Positions 30,201-38,816 of a stretch of DNA of 49,189 nt are shown one piece after another (within the stretch, counting starts at the first letter, position 1; each line of letters starts with the position of its first letter). The translations under genes were made by a program, and so were the position numbers. The notes below the pieces were generated by a model. It made no database searches, was not told where the DNA came from, and saw nothing but the letters and a program-made list of their open reading frames with translations. The stretch lies in NCBI GenBank assembly GCA_947625115.1, contig CANQND010000011.1, positions 1 to 49,189 of the forward strand, given 5' to 3'. Origin of the DNA: an uncultured Clostridia bacterium. GTDB taxonomy: Bacteria; Bacillota; Clostridia; Christensenellales; CAG-314.

Positions 30201-30314
30201 GCCCGTATCTAACGTAAGAGTCGCCTTTTTATTGTTGCAGGCGGCAAAAACGCTTGCTCCCGCAACAAGACATAAAATAACAATAAATATAGAAATACGT
30301 CTTAGTCTTTTCAT
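24237..30314 (-). CDS. Giant lipoprotein (~2025 aa) with InlB-like repeats, repeated glycine-tyrosine motifs and LRR_5 repeats
   Basis: Lipobox VFAAC; TFAGWF and AGWSTTP repeat segments; LDGYGNA/GTY motifs; IPNEVKAIGANAFASV LRR_5; ATG 30314 has GGAGGAG RBS. Confidence 0.82.
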   Translation of the reverse strand: MKRLRRISIFIVILCLVAGASVFAACNNKKATLTLDTGDNGVLSFGTMDVEAGAKLTDVLKDVVPETESGVTFAGWFLGDREIAESDLMPEEGLTVTAKYNATYTVKVYYSDAEGNFSNEPSQTQTGVARLGEPFTVETETIVGKGFLDSQKSRLSTNSLGKNEVFSVYITLTYVRINYNVNILGSNAKIAPTDVTLGEEVVLADGNDFGLDRSLRFAGWSTTPTGAVEYELGDKFDTNSMKGYSTTLYAQWENGISDLLGGDDYLFVSTLHDGVVYLHRRGLVEKEGVYNKTTGVFSFSEGSETKLDGKIENGMFYYFEKLTNRTAVNGASDNDDEIVFNGSNNLTYRYTPEGSSDKVSVNGTYEMDFFAGEYVFISDNVATDNITFHFSLTKRTVDGVETLIFNRTNSAEAGFYYYHGANSDSVLYLDGMRGDDGIAGAIVYNVNNGVMTGVIRGFYYEWTDEMIVGDDVKDFYLFDDETTYVLVNSRGTKMFLFRIKDGNIEGVDDLEVEVRGSYRVSDGVDGSYFKDIFFDEEPALLLDGFGKALKKDPASGEYEPFDYDLKTLSIREMANGSISNWDDFWIELDAEGSKEYIRLGSADGMLIFSEISEPPHMIPWATAVEKVYYDGQTFNCGYIYDTATQDVQTGNELVYILGQRTDEQGAYYIVLDWGAITDNADGTFRFTSTYYTDALTNFWDFRYKDGAVETSVAGAINFTATGAEELSVDKWGTLTYKGQSFDYDKWSVSYYEAYRYLRKDGTYSDLFLLEYYRVEMDGKAVVIPVRADVTQTVVDGSTVNSYERTVLAKDPTFELVWKTYYGQDNAFDRMYIFDDNKAAIAKLHVYGEYSVYRFMVYGTVAETGEGEFKFTADPELFDGFVAAIQDEELAEFYREFNFKYIGEGEQALKYIYTHEYRAADGSRFDLDGYGNAVYTPADGDAINGTYEEIDFYEFKYYYAFTSDDGKTNLFITVSYDKEGNAVDFVAEEEENCLYYLMVEIDGEFGFYNNDYIVLLQDGTVIFYGYGVGTYEVTGAQFKYLSDSLVWTEYRFVFSDEEPVPDESGNIEGRINIIAADVPFNNGDGTQTVYRLFTVQKTPQANRNFVVEGGGRVVGDGYNDSYFTDGNRTYYGLIGIGNIRDDTPIQSNTRWKNDFQDGTQVIFMASYYVQNGEYVSYEHDFLFDKKGNTLTLRDDYTGTRAFYDKGNVTKQTMYLDGYGNATLYDENGLKVDAGTYSAVFSLNCFLFTSTEKNGKNFRFNFATMDFVDELWDVYYIVEDEVAYVNDDWSVLFLGSYRDDETMGEINGMYVDDKGVAKGGFYSLLTDDVVRFEFTDGTFGYYDLLDGNKFQIDTDEFIVRDGVLVGYQGRTTILDLKIPNEVKAIGANAFASVQHMGGSTYTLDFNNVERIEDYAFYNMLDFAYTYIASDKVLYVGDYSFYAVYHTYATVTEVMAFSWINSVSFPNATYIGDYAFSGCNQMCTGTVTLGKVTYIGAYAFSHNAFASGEKMSLDLTDLTAEQIAAISMDRNAFLAGPGTDMADSGLPVIIWVRDQAAKDATSEWFEDIQKCVQIKEASISGVAYFDFVSRNAIVFGDFTDDGIGKVTCYTFSYNAETKSHTYSEDGSRYTYNYVEYGVVKFMTSDGTELFRFDDDSAELTIEDVTYKRSDVLHTFAVTDESNKVVDFSFIFRLDLSYGVDLEVTYAIYDKHSVQNMSMDNTDYCCNVKYEDTATETVYNTTVNFADWTSQSIPYGITVESQDYVGLLEDPIAGGYRYLTLSKKTSGGEKELLFEDARRADINLWQVVVLQDNKQITYTVNYNPATNRLDVQVETVATVTCQSANGTYEAVFTQKDNIAQSLAKLSKKSDQGDYYESIYDVRQPSFGTTAVKTGDNEFTLTINANGITVWKIVCNLQAKTITVTESFTKVVRNIESAHDESAHENYYVLALYVDEDGNVVGISELALYVYRGNGYSQDGVYFSLIDVQMSVDGDARVFTGTYGDETYTITVRISVQGGETVYNVTVSKS

Positions 30315-30368
30315 GGATTTCTCCTCCTGCCGCAACGGACATTCTGAAATTATAGTATTCTATTATAC

Positions 30369-30397
30369 ATTCTATAAAAAATTTTTATATTTGTCAA
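30369..30397 (-). promoter_or_regulatory. Predicted promoter of the giant lipoprotein gene
   Basis: Minus strand TTGACA (30397-30392), 17-bp spacer, TAGAAT (30374-30369). Confidence 0.7.
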
Positions 30398-30500
30398 CTG
30401 TTTTGCCCTTTGGCAAAAACGTATGCGCAACAAGCCGAATTGCGCGCGCCGCATTGCGACAAAAAACAATCCTCACCACTGAAATAATGTGTAAAAACGC

Positions 30501-30529
30501 AAAAAAAACGCTCCCACGAGGGGAGCCGT
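30501..30529 (-). terminator. Terminator of the P-II/DUF1538 operon
   Basis: GCTCCC/GGGAGC stem followed by T8 on the minus strand. Confidence 0.8.
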
Positions 30530-30533
30530 AATT

Positions 30534-30923
30534 TTATTTGTCGGCGGGAACGTCCGTATCGGAGGGCGTTTGCGGCTCGGACGGCTGTTCCGTCGGTTGT
30601 TGAGCCTGTTCGTCAACGGGAGTCAACCCCACCACTCTGCACACGGGCAAAGTGAACGCAATGCCCTGCCCCGCGGTGCTAAGACCCACGTCGCGGTACA
30701 AATTGTTGAGGACGTTTTCCTTGATAGTGCTGTCCACCAAAATCATTACGATTTCCTTGTTGGGGCGAACCGTTACGCCGAAAAACTTTTCGGACTGCGG
30801 ATTTGCCGTCCCCGTTGCGGTCATAACGGTACCGCCGCGCGCGCCTGCCGCACGCGCCGAATCCATTACCGCTTCCGAAAAGCCGCCGTTTACCACACAA
30901 AAAACCACTTCGTATTCGTTCAT
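30534..30923 (-). CDS. P-II family nitrogen-regulator-like protein with Pro/Gln-rich C-terminal tail
   Basis: GARGGTVMTATGT...EKFFGVTVRPNKEIVMILV...STAGQGIAFTLPVCRVVGL resembles the GlnB fold. Confidence 0.7.
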   Translation of the reverse strand: MNEYEVVFCVVNGGFSEAVMDSARAAGARGGTVMTATGTANPQSEKFFGVTVRPNKEIVMILVDSTIKENVLNNLYRDVGLSTAGQGIAFTLPVCRVVGLTPVDEQAQQPTEQPSEPQTPSDTDVPADK

Positions 30924-30930
30924 AATTCAC

Positions 30931-31350
30931 CTACTGTTTGTTACTCAAAAATTTGTACGCCAACACGCCCACCATACTGCTGAACGGCACCGTGAAAGCT
31001 ATCCCCTTGCCGCCGCGAATGGTGCCGAATTTTTCTTCCAATGCGGCGAGGGCGTTTTCAACGTTGTCCTCGCGAATTACGCTGAACAGCACCTGTTTTT
31101 CCCTGTCCGTATCGAAAAATCCGAACGTTTTCACGGCGGTGCCGAATGCGGAAATTTCCAACTGCATATTCACTTCGAAACTTTGCAGTAAATCGAGATA
31201 GAACTCCGCTTTGTTGCGCGGCGCGACGGTAACGAGCAACATCAGCTTGTAGGGCGCGAGAGATTTCTTTTGCGCGGCTTTGGGCGTTGCGTGTTTGGGA
31301 GGTTTTTTGATAACCTCGCTTTTAGCGGATTTACGTTTGACTGTTGCCAT
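30931..31350 (-). CDS. Divergent P-II-like protein with basic N-terminal extension
   Basis: YKLMLLVTVAPRNKAEFYLDLLQSF...GGKGIAFTVPFSSMVGVLAY; co-directional, 8-nt gap to the next P-II gene. Confidence 0.6.
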   Translation of the reverse strand: MATVKRKSAKSEVIKKPPKHATPKAAQKKSLAPYKLMLLVTVAPRNKAEFYLDLLQSFEVNMQLEISAFGTAVKTFGFFDTDREKQVLFSVIREDNVENALAALEEKFGTIRGGKGIAFTVPFSSMVGVLAYKFLSNKQ

Positions 31351-31353
31351 AGT

Positions 31354-32883
31354 TCACCTGAAATTTATGATTTGCCCGTCGTCCGCCGAGATAATGCGAT
31401 GTTGGGCTATTTTGTTGCGGACGTTACGTGCTACAATGGCGCGGAAGCCCAATATCTGTATGGTTATGAGCGGCGTCATCGCCACCATTGCCACAATGCC
31501 GAATGCGTCTTGAAGAATTTTGCTCTCGCCCTGACAGGTCAGACACGCGCCGATGGCAAAGGGCAAAATAAAGGTGGAAGTGAGCGGTCCCGAAGCCACT
31601 CCGCCCGAGTCGAACGCTATCGCCGTGTAGATGGGCGGAACAAAAAAGCTCAACCCGAGAGAAATTATGTACCCGGGGACGATGTAGTACAGTATGGAAA
31701 AGTCCAGCCAAATGCGCAACATACTCAGCCCTATGGAAACGCCCACGCCGACGGACATTGCGATCATCATAGATTTTTTTGTTATGGCGCGGTTTGTAAC
31801 CTGCTCTACTTGTTTGTTGAGTACGTGTACGGCAGGTTCGGCAAGCACAACTAACATTCCGAGTACAAAGCCCACGATTGTCAACAGCCAAGGCGTTTGA
31901 GCCATTTGACTGCCCAATTTGAAGCCGATAGGCAAAAAGCCGACGGACACCGCCGTGAGGAAAATCACCAACCCTACAAAGGTGTAGGCAATGCCCACGG
32001 CAATACGCTTGATACGCGCAAAAGGCAATTTGAGATACACAAGTTGCAACACGGTGAACGCCAAACAAATGAGGACGAGTGCCAAACCCACTTCCTTGAC
32101 GACGCGCAACATCTCTCGGAAAAATCCGAGAACAATATTGTCGGGTAAACGGTACGATTGCGGATTGAAACCGCTGTCCACACTGCCGCCGCTGCACATA
32201 CCGAGCAACAATACCGTCAGGATCGGTCCGATAGAACACAGCGCAAGCAAGCCGAAACTGTTTTCGCCCGCGCCGCGCCCGCCTATCGTGGCGGCAATGC
32301 CCACGCCCACCGCTATGATAAAGGGAGCGGTTATCGGTCCCGTCGTTACGCCGCCGCTGTCAAGACCGAGCGAAAGAAAATCCTCGCCGCCGTTGACAAC
32401 CAATATCGCTATCAACGCAAACATAACCAGATAAAAGAACACAAGCATTGCCGAAACGGATTTTTTGAACAAAATTTTCAGTACGCCGAGCAACAAAAAT
32501 ATCCCCACGCCCACTCCCACGCTGATAATAAGCACAATGGGGTCGATTTTTTGAGATATTTGCCCCGCAAGCACCGACAGATCGGGTTCGGCTACGGTTA
32601 TGAGAACGCCCATCAAAAAACCGACGATAAGCAGGACGGACATCTTTTTCGATTTGGTCAAACCGCCGCCTATATATTCGCCCATCGGCGACATTGCAAG
32701 GTCCGCGCCTACGTTGAACAACCCGATACCGAGTATCAACAGCAAGGCGCACACGGTAAAGGTAACAATTTCCGTTACAGACAAATCGACAAGCGGCGTT
32801 GCGCACAAAATCAGTACTATCCCCACCACGGGCAGTACCGACACAAGAGCCTCTTTAATTTTGCTCCACAGTATCCTAAGCAA
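31354..32883 (-). CDS. DUF1538 domain-containing membrane protein
   Basis: Internally duplicated DSGGVTTGPITAPFI / DSGGVASGPLTSTFI motifs in a multi-TM protein next to P-II-like genes; apparent TTG start. Confidence 0.75.
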   Translation of the reverse strand: MLRILWSKIKEALVSVLPVVGIVLILCATPLVDLSVTEIVTFTVCALLLILGIGLFNVGADLAMSPMGEYIGGGLTKSKKMSVLLIVGFLMGVLITVAEPDLSVLAGQISQKIDPIVLIISVGVGVGIFLLLGVLKILFKKSVSAMLVFFYLVMFALIAILVVNGGEDFLSLGLDSGGVTTGPITAPFIIAVGVGIAATIGGRGAGENSFGLLALCSIGPILTVLLLGMCSGGSVDSGFNPQSYRLPDNIVLGFFREMLRVVKEVGLALVLICLAFTVLQLVYLKLPFARIKRIAVGIAYTFVGLVIFLTAVSVGFLPIGFKLGSQMAQTPWLLTIVGFVLGMLVVLAEPAVHVLNKQVEQVTNRAITKKSMMIAMSVGVGVSIGLSMLRIWLDFSILYYIVPGYIISLGLSFFVPPIYTAIAFDSGGVASGPLTSTFILPFAIGACLTCQGESKILQDAFGIVAMVAMTPLITIQILGFRAIVARNVRNKIAQHRIISADDGQIINFR

Positions 32884-32979
32884 GTTGCGTTACTCCGTTT
32901 TTTGCGTTTCTGTATTCAATATACACTATTCTAACAAAAAATACGCCATTTTGCAACCCGCTTTCGATATTTGGGTAAA

Positions 32980-33006
32980 AAAACAGCGCGGCGTAACAGC
33001 GCGCGC
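32980..33006 (-). terminator. Terminator of the 33035-33649 gene
   Basis: GC-rich stem GCGCG/CGCGC; minus strand followed by TTTTTTT. Confidence 0.65.
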
Positions 33007-33034
33007 AGAGTCTATTTACTTGGCAAGACAAATT

Positions 33035-33649
33035 TCAAAGGGACATTTCTTTTTCGTACTTCGTTAGTTTCCTCAACGCATTTTTAGCAAGACAGCTCGG
33101 CGTATCGAACTTTTTCGTCAGTGCGTAACGCAACCGTTGCGCCGTTATTACGTCGTATTCGACAATGTACTTCAACACCTTATTTTCCATATCGCTACCG
33201 CTGTAACGGAAGAAAAACTCCGATTGAATTTGCACGTCCTTTACGTTGAGAGCAAGCTCCTGCAACTCGATCAAAAGTTGTTCGTTGCAGTCGGGGCAAC
33301 CCAAACCTATTTCGTCGTAGGCGGTTTGAAAACCTTTCATATCGTCCTCAAATTCGTTTTCCTTTTTTCTGTTAAGGGCGACGAGCCGCAATGCTTCCTG
33401 AAAGCCGTTTGCCAAGCTGCTCTGCACGTAGTAGATCAACGTGTCTACGCTATGCCAATAACTACGAGGAATTTTTTTGCCGCAATACGCCAATAGCGCG
33501 TTTTTCAATTCGTGCGCGAGTAAAATTTCCGCGTTGGAATCTACGCGCCGCATAGAACTGCGCGTTTCTACCTTGGAGAGATATATCATTAGTTGTGACA
33601 ATCCCGCGCGCAGGGCGTACAATGTCGCCAACATCTTTTTATCTGCCAT
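33035..33649 (-). CDS. Conserved-looking hypothetical protein
   Basis: MADKKMLATLYALRAGLSQL start preceded by GGAGG; no recognised domain. Confidence 0.65.
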   Translation of the reverse strand: MADKKMLATLYALRAGLSQLMIYLSKVETRSSMRRVDSNAEILLAHELKNALLAYCGKKIPRSYWHSVDTLIYYVQSSLANGFQEALRLVALNRKKENEFEDDMKGFQTAYDEIGLGCPDCNEQLLIELQELALNVKDVQIQSEFFFRYSGSDMENKVLKYIVEYDVITAQRLRYALTKKFDTPSCLAKNALRKLTKYEKEMSL

Positions 33650-33793
33650 TTTTCCTCCGAATACAAGCAACAAAAATTTTACATAACGTTTTTGTTTTTA
33701 CTTCGAGAACTTTTCACAAGAAAATTCGCGCACGCGCGCACGGATAAAACGATTTTCAAAATCTTAGCCGTACATTCGCCCTCATTATATCAA

Positions 33794-33822
33794 ATAGTAT
33801 CATATATAGCCTATTTTGTCAA
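33794..33822 (-). promoter_or_regulatory. Predicted promoter for the 33035-33649 gene
   Basis: Minus strand TTGACA (33822-33817), 17-bp spacer, TACTAT (33799-33794). Confidence 0.6.
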
Positions 33823-33857
33823 GCAATATGGTCTATAATTAGCCCACAGGGTTATTT

Positions 33858-34100
33858 ATGGGAATGTACGATTTGGTTAAAAACAGAATATCGGAATTGT
33901 GCGCGGAAAAGCACATCACGATAAACAGGCTTGCAATGGACGCGGGAATGTCGCCCTCCTCGCTCAAAAATATTTTGTACGGCAAAAGCAAAAACCCGGG
34001 CATTGTCACTATCAAAATTATTTGCGACGGATTGGGAATAACCATAACGGAATTTTTCGACACGGAGGAATTTCGTAACGCTCCGCAAGAGATAGAATAA
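33858..34100 (+). CDS. XRE family HTH transcriptional regulator
   Basis: LCAEKHITINRLAMDAGMSPSSLKNILYGKSKNPGIVTIKIICDGLGI. Confidence 0.85.
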   Translation: MGMYDLVKNRISELCAEKHITINRLAMDAGMSPSSLKNILYGKSKNPGIVTIKIICDGLGITITEFFDTEEFRNAPQEIE

Positions 34101-34302
34101 CAGTCCCGTTTTTCCAAACAAGAGCCGTTTTACTTAAACCGACTGCAAAACACGTCGGTTTTGTCAAATGATTGACTTTTTGTGGCGATACGCCGCAATT
34201 TGACGGCATACCCCACAACAAAAAAAAGCGCAGCTTTGCGCTGCGCCTGTACCTACATTGTCCAATGTGCGCGCGACTCTGCAAGTACAATATAATAATA
34301 CA

Positions 34303-34345
34303 AGAAGTTTTCTTCTTTGTCAAGATTTTTTAGAAGTTTTCTTCT
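34303..34345. promoter_or_regulatory. Two operator-like AGAAGTTTTCTTCT sites upstream of an XRE gene
   Basis: Exact 14-mer dyads at 34303-34316 and 34332-34345, between a TATAAT (34291-34296) and the ATG at 34357. Confidence 0.65.
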
Positions 34346-34356
34346 AAAATTTTGGT

Positions 34357-34557
34357 ATGACAATAGGACAGAAAATTAGAGAACTGCGATTGGAACGCAA
34401 TCTGAGCCAAATGCAACTCGGAAAGTCGATAGGAGTAAGTCAAAAAGCCATCGACTATTGGGAGCGCGGCGTAAACGAGCCGAAAGCCTGCTACGTGATC
34501 GCGCTTGTACGCAACCTTGACATTACTTTCGACGAATTTTTTTCGGAAATAGATTGA
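34357..34557 (+). CDS. XRE family HTH transcriptional regulator (66 aa)
   Basis: MTIGQKIRELRLERNLSQMQLGKSIGVSQKAIDYWERGVNEP. Confidence 0.85.
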   Translation: MTIGQKIRELRLERNLSQMQLGKSIGVSQKAIDYWERGVNEPKACYVIALVRNLDITFDEFFSEID

Positions 34558-34611
34558 CGTAACGTCTGTTTTCAAAGTTTAACAAAACAAATATCTCCAA
34601 TAAAATTGCAC

Positions 34612-34645
34612 AAAAAAATCTCGGACAAAACCGTCCGAGATTTTT
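34612..34645 (-). terminator. Terminator of tuf (bidirectional)
   Basis: ATCTCGGAC/GTCCGAGAT stem flanked by A7 and T5. Confidence 0.85.
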
Positions 34646-34662
34646 GCACTGTGTTTACGTTG

Positions 34663-35874
34663 TTAGGAAATAATCTTGGAAACAACGCCGCTGCCTACGG
34701 TGTGACCGCCCTCACGGATAGCGAAGCGAAGACCCTCTTCCATAGCGACAGGAGTAATGAGGTCTACCTTTATGTGAGTGTGGTCGCCGGGCATAACCAT
34801 TTCCACGCCGGGGTCAAGCTCGATGGAGCCTGTAACGTCGGTTGTGCGGAAATAGAATTGAGGACGATATCCCTTGAAGAACGGGCTGTGACGTCCGCCC
34901 TCCTCTTTGGTGAGGACGTAAACTTGTCCCTCAAACACCATATGAGGAGTAACGCTCTTGGGTTTGGCGATAACTTGTCCGCGCTCTACGTCTTTACGGT
35001 CGATACCGCGAAGAAGCAGACCTACGTTATCTCCCGCATAAGCTACGTCAAGCAATTTGCGGAACATTTCTACGCCCGTAACAACAGTCGTTTTGATTTC
35101 GTCTTTCAAACCGACGATTTCTACGGGGTCGGACATCTTGACTGCGCCGCGCTCTACTCTGCCCGTGGCAACCGTGCCACGACCGGTGATTGTAAACACG
35201 TCTTCGACAGGCATTAAGAAAGGCTTGTCGGTATCGCGCGTGGGCGTGGGAATGTAGTTGTCTACCGCGTCCATCAAGTCGAGAATGGGCTTGAATACGG
35301 GGTCGGAAAGATTGTTGTTGCCTGCAACGGCGGCGTCCATAGCAGCCTTTGCGGAACCGCGGATAACGGGGATTTCGTCGCCGGGGAATTCGTACTTGGT
35401 GAGGAGTTCGCGAACTTCCATTTCTACCAATTCCAGCAACTCTTCGTCATCAACAAGGTCTGTCTTGTTAAGGAACACTACGATATAAGGCACACCGACC
35501 TGACGGGCGAGCAAGATGTGTTCGCGAGTTTGCGGCATAGGTCCGTCGGAAGCGGCAACAACCAGAATTGCACCGTCCATTTGCGCTGCGCCTGTGATCA
35601 TGTTTTTAACGTAGTCGGCGTGGCCCGGGCAGTCAACGTGAGCATAGTGACGCTTGTCTGTTTGATACTCCACGTGAGCGGTGTTGATCGTTATACCACG
35701 AGCTTTTTCCTCGGGTGCCTTGTCGATTTCGTCATACTTCATGACTTCTGCCTTGCCTTGCATAGCCATAACCATTGTGATAGCTGCTGTCAAGGTGGTC
35801 TTGCCGTGGTCTACGTGACCGATTGTACCAATGTTGACGTGCGGTTTGCTTCTGTCAAATTTAGCTTTTGCCAT
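34663..35874 (-). CDS. tuf: Elongation factor Tu
   Basis: [39 protein letters not shown] motifs; full-length. Confidence 0.99.
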   Translation of the reverse strand: MAKAKFDRSKPHVNIGTIGHVDHGKTTLTAAITMVMAMQGKAEVMKYDEIDKAPEEKARGITINTAHVEYQTDKRHYAHVDCPGHADYVKNMITGAAQMDGAILVVAASDGPMPQTREHILLARQVGVPYIVVFLNKTDLVDDEELLELVEMEVRELLTKYEFPGDEIPVIRGSAKAAMDAAVAGNNNLSDPVFKPILDLMDAVDNYIPTPTRDTDKPFLMPVEDVFTITGRGTVATGRVERGAVKMSDPVEIVGLKDEIKTTVVTGVEMFRKLLDVAYAGDNVGLLLRGIDRKDVERGQVIAKPKSVTPHMVFEGQVYVLTKEEGGRHSPFFKGYRPQFYFRTTDVTGSIELDPGVEMVMPGDHTHIKVDLITPVAMEEGLRFAIREGGHTVGSGVVSKIIS

Positions 35875-36035
35875 TGTTGTTTTTTCCTCCTGATTTTTTA
35901 TGATGACAAAATTTTATTTTTTGATTGATTTTTGGCGCGATGTTTTCATCGCTAAATTTAATTATACATTATTTTTTCGTTCAGGTCTATACTTTTTGAA
36001 ACTTTTTTGCAAAGTTTTTGACCTATTTGTTGCAT

Positions 36036-38129
36036 TTACAGGTTGTTTTTGACAATTTTTTCGCGAATTGCCTTGGGAACCTCGGCAAAGTGATCGAATT
36101 GCATTGTGTAGTTGCCTCTTCCCTGCGTGCGACTTCTCAAATCGGTGGCGTAGCCGAACATCTCCGCGAGGGGTATCAAAGCGTTTACCACCTGCACTCC
36201 GTTGCGCAGTTCTATGCCGCTAATGTTGCCTCGACGCGCCGAAACGTTACCCATAACGTCGCCGAGATATTCCTCGGGCATTGTTATTTCCACTTTCATC
36301 ATTGGTTCCAGCAACACGGGGTCGGCAATTGCCGCGGCGTTTTTGAAAGCGAGGCTTCCCGCGATCTTGAACGCCATTTCCGAACTGTCCACGGGGTGGA
36401 AACTTCCGTCGTACACGGTGGCTTTGAAGTCCACCACTTCGTAACCTGCAAGCGGTCCCGTTTTGGAGGCTTCCTGTATGCCGTTGTTTATGGGCTGAAT
36501 GTACTCTTTGGGAATGCTTCCGCCGACGGTCGCGTCCACAAATTCGTACCCCTTGCCCGCTTCTTGCGGTTCGAGGCGAATTTTGCAGTGACCGTACTGA
36601 CCTTTGCCGCCGCTTTGACGGACGTATTTGCCCTCCGCCTCGACGGCTTTTGTGATCGTTTCGCGGTAGCTTACCTGAGGTTGCCCGACGTTGGCTTCGA
36701 CACGAAACTCTCTCAACAATCTGTCTACGATTATTTCAAGGTGCAGTTCGCCCATACCCGCGATAATGGTTTGTCCCGTTTCGCGGTCGGTGTAGGTTTT
36801 GAAAGTGGGATCCTCCTCCGCCAACTTTATGAGCGCGAGCGTCATCTTTTCCTGTCCCGCTTTGGTTTTGGGTTCTATCGCTACCTTTATGACGGGTTCG
36901 GGGAACACCATACTGTCCAACACGATGGGGTGTTTTTCGTCGCAGAGCGTGTCGCCCGTGGTGGTATCTTTCAAGCCCACCAACGCAACTATTTCGCCCG
37001 CAAAGGTGTCCTCTATTTCCTGACGTTCCGCAGCGTGCATTTGCAACACTTTGGCAACGCGTTCGCGCTTGCCCTTGGTGCTGTTGTACACGTAGCTACC
37101 CGCTTTGAGCGTTCCGCTGTAAACGCGGCAATATGCCAACTTGCCCACAAACGGATCGGCGACGATCTTGAACGCCAAGCCGCAGAAAGGTTCTTCGTCG
37201 TCCGTTTTGCGGACGATCTTGTTGTTTTCGTCGTGTACGTCAAATCCCACAACGTGGTCGATGTCCACGGGGCTGGGCAAGTAGTCGCACACTGCGTCGA
37301 GCAACTTTTGGATACCTTTGTTTTTGTAGGCGGTTCCGCACAGTACGGGGTTTACCTGCAAAGAGATAACGGCTTTGCGAAGCCCTTGCTTTATTTCGTC
37401 GATACTCAGATCTTCCTCGTTGAAGAATTTCTCCATCAACGCGTCGTCGGTACCCGCGACAAATTCCACAAGTTCCGCTCTCGCTTGCTCCACTTCCTCT
37501 ACCATATCGGCGGGAACGTCCGTTTCCTCCACTTCGACGCCTTGCGGATCGTTGTAGATGTAGGCGCGGCGTGTGATTATATCCACCAAACCTTTGAAAG
37601 TGTCTTCCTTGCCGATAGGCAACTGAATGGGCATTGCGTTTGCTTTCAAGCGAGTGCGCATCATATCAACGACGTTGCGGAAATTGGCCCCGTTAATGTC
37701 CATTTTGTTGACAAAAGCAATGCGCGGCACGTTGTACTTGCTTGCTTGGTGCCACACCGTTTCGCTTTGAGGCTCCACTCCGCCCTTGGCGCAAAACACC
37801 GCGACTGCACCGTCCAAAACGCGCAACGAACGCTCCACTTCGACGGTAAAATCTACGTGACCGGGAGTGTCGATGAGGTTTATGCGGTAGTCCACGTTGT
37901 TGTAGTGGTTGAGCCAATGAACGGTGGTTGCGGCGGAGGCGATGGTTATACCGCGCTCCTGTTCCTGCGCCATACTGTCCATAACCGCGGTACCCTCGTG
38001 TACCTCGCCCATTTTGCGCGTTTTTCCGCTGAAAAACAGTATTCTTTCGCTTGTTGTGGTTTTACCTGCGTCAATATGCGCCATAATGCCTATGTTGCGC
38101 ACATTTTGCAGGGGATAAATTCTTGCCAT
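36036..38129 (-). CDS. fusA: Elongation factor G
   Basis: [40 protein letters not shown]; full-length. Confidence 0.99.
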   Translation of the reverse strand: MARIYPLQNVRNIGIMAHIDAGKTTTSERILFFSGKTRKMGEVHEGTAVMDSMAQEQERGITIASAATTVHWLNHYNNVDYRINLIDTPGHVDFTVEVERSLRVLDGAVAVFCAKGGVEPQSETVWHQASKYNVPRIAFVNKMDINGANFRNVVDMMRTRLKANAMPIQLPIGKEDTFKGLVDIITRRAYIYNDPQGVEVEETDVPADMVEEVEQARAELVEFVAGTDDALMEKFFNEEDLSIDEIKQGLRKAVISLQVNPVLCGTAYKNKGIQKLLDAVCDYLPSPVDIDHVVGFDVHDENNKIVRKTDDEEPFCGLAFKIVADPFVGKLAYCRVYSGTLKAGSYVYNSTKGKRERVAKVLQMHAAERQEIEDTFAGEIVALVGLKDTTTGDTLCDEKHPIVLDSMVFPEPVIKVAIEPKTKAGQEKMTLALIKLAEEDPTFKTYTDRETGQTIIAGMGELHLEIIVDRLLREFRVEANVGQPQVSYRETITKAVEAEGKYVRQSGGKGQYGHCKIRLEPQEAGKGYEFVDATVGGSIPKEYIQPINNGIQEASKTGPLAGYEVVDFKATVYDGSFHPVDSSEMAFKIAGSLAFKNAAAIADPVLLEPMMKVEITMPEEYLGDVMGNVSARRGNISGIELRNGVQVVNALIPLAEMFGYATDLRSRTQGRGNYTMQFDHFAEVPKAIREKIVKNNL

Positions 38130-38153
38130 TTAGTTACCTGCTTTGTTGTGTTT

Positions 38154-38624
38154 TTACCATCTGAAATGCGCAAACGCCTTGTTTGCTTCCGCAGAACGGT
38201 GCATTTCTTCCTTTCTTTTGAACGCGTTGCCTTGTTCGTTGTAAGCGTCCAACAATTCGCCCGCCAAGCGTTGATACATATTTCTTTCGCTACGCTTGCG
38301 TGCAAACTGAACCAACCAACGTATTGCCAACGTCTGACGTCTTTCGGGGCGAACTTCCATAGGAACCTGATAGTTTGCGCCGCCTACGCGCCTTGCTTTA
38401 CATTCGAGCATAGGCATAAGATTGTTGATTGCTTTTGTGAACACTTCCATTGGGTCTTGACCGGTTTTCTTTTGAATTTCGTCAAAAGCACCGTAGACGA
38501 TTTCCTGAGCGGTTCCCTTTTTGCCGTCCAACATAACCTGATTGATAACCTTTGTTACCACTTTGCTGCCGTAGACGGGATCGGGAAGTACGTCCCTCTT
38601 GGGAACTCCACTTCTTCTGGGCAT
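38154..38624 (-). CDS. rpsG: 30S ribosomal protein S7
   Basis: [37 protein letters not shown]; start revised to ATG 38624 with AAAGGAGG RBS. Confidence 0.98.
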   Translation of the reverse strand: MPRRSGVPKRDVLPDPVYGSKVVTKVINQVMLDGKKGTAQEIVYGAFDEIQKKTGQDPMEVFTKAINNLMPMLECKARRVGGANYQVPMEVRPERRQTLAIRWLVQFARKRSERNMYQRLAGELLDAYNEQGNAFKRKEEMHRSAEANKAFAHFRW

Positions 38625-38816
38625 GTGTTTTTCCTCCTTTTTTAGATGTTTTTGAAATTTTGTTTTTTTACCAAATACAGCCAACTCAACGCACGCCGTG
38701 CGGAGAAACTTCTGTCACAACGCGGACTTGCCGCGGACATACTGCTTACTCGGCGAAAAGTCTTAATTTCAAAAACCTCGACATTTCACCAATTGAACTG
38801 TTTGGTGTCCCCAATC

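Noticed and set aside
32986-32998. 13-mer GCGCGGCGTAACA shared with the opp terminator (5472-5484, opposite strand)
   Set aside because: A 13-bp match is expected by chance in a 49-kb window; both are GC-rich terminator stems.
36018-38645. 875-aa plus-strand ORF antisense to fusA/rpsG
   Set aside because: Shadow ORF; the sense strand is canonical EF-G and S7.
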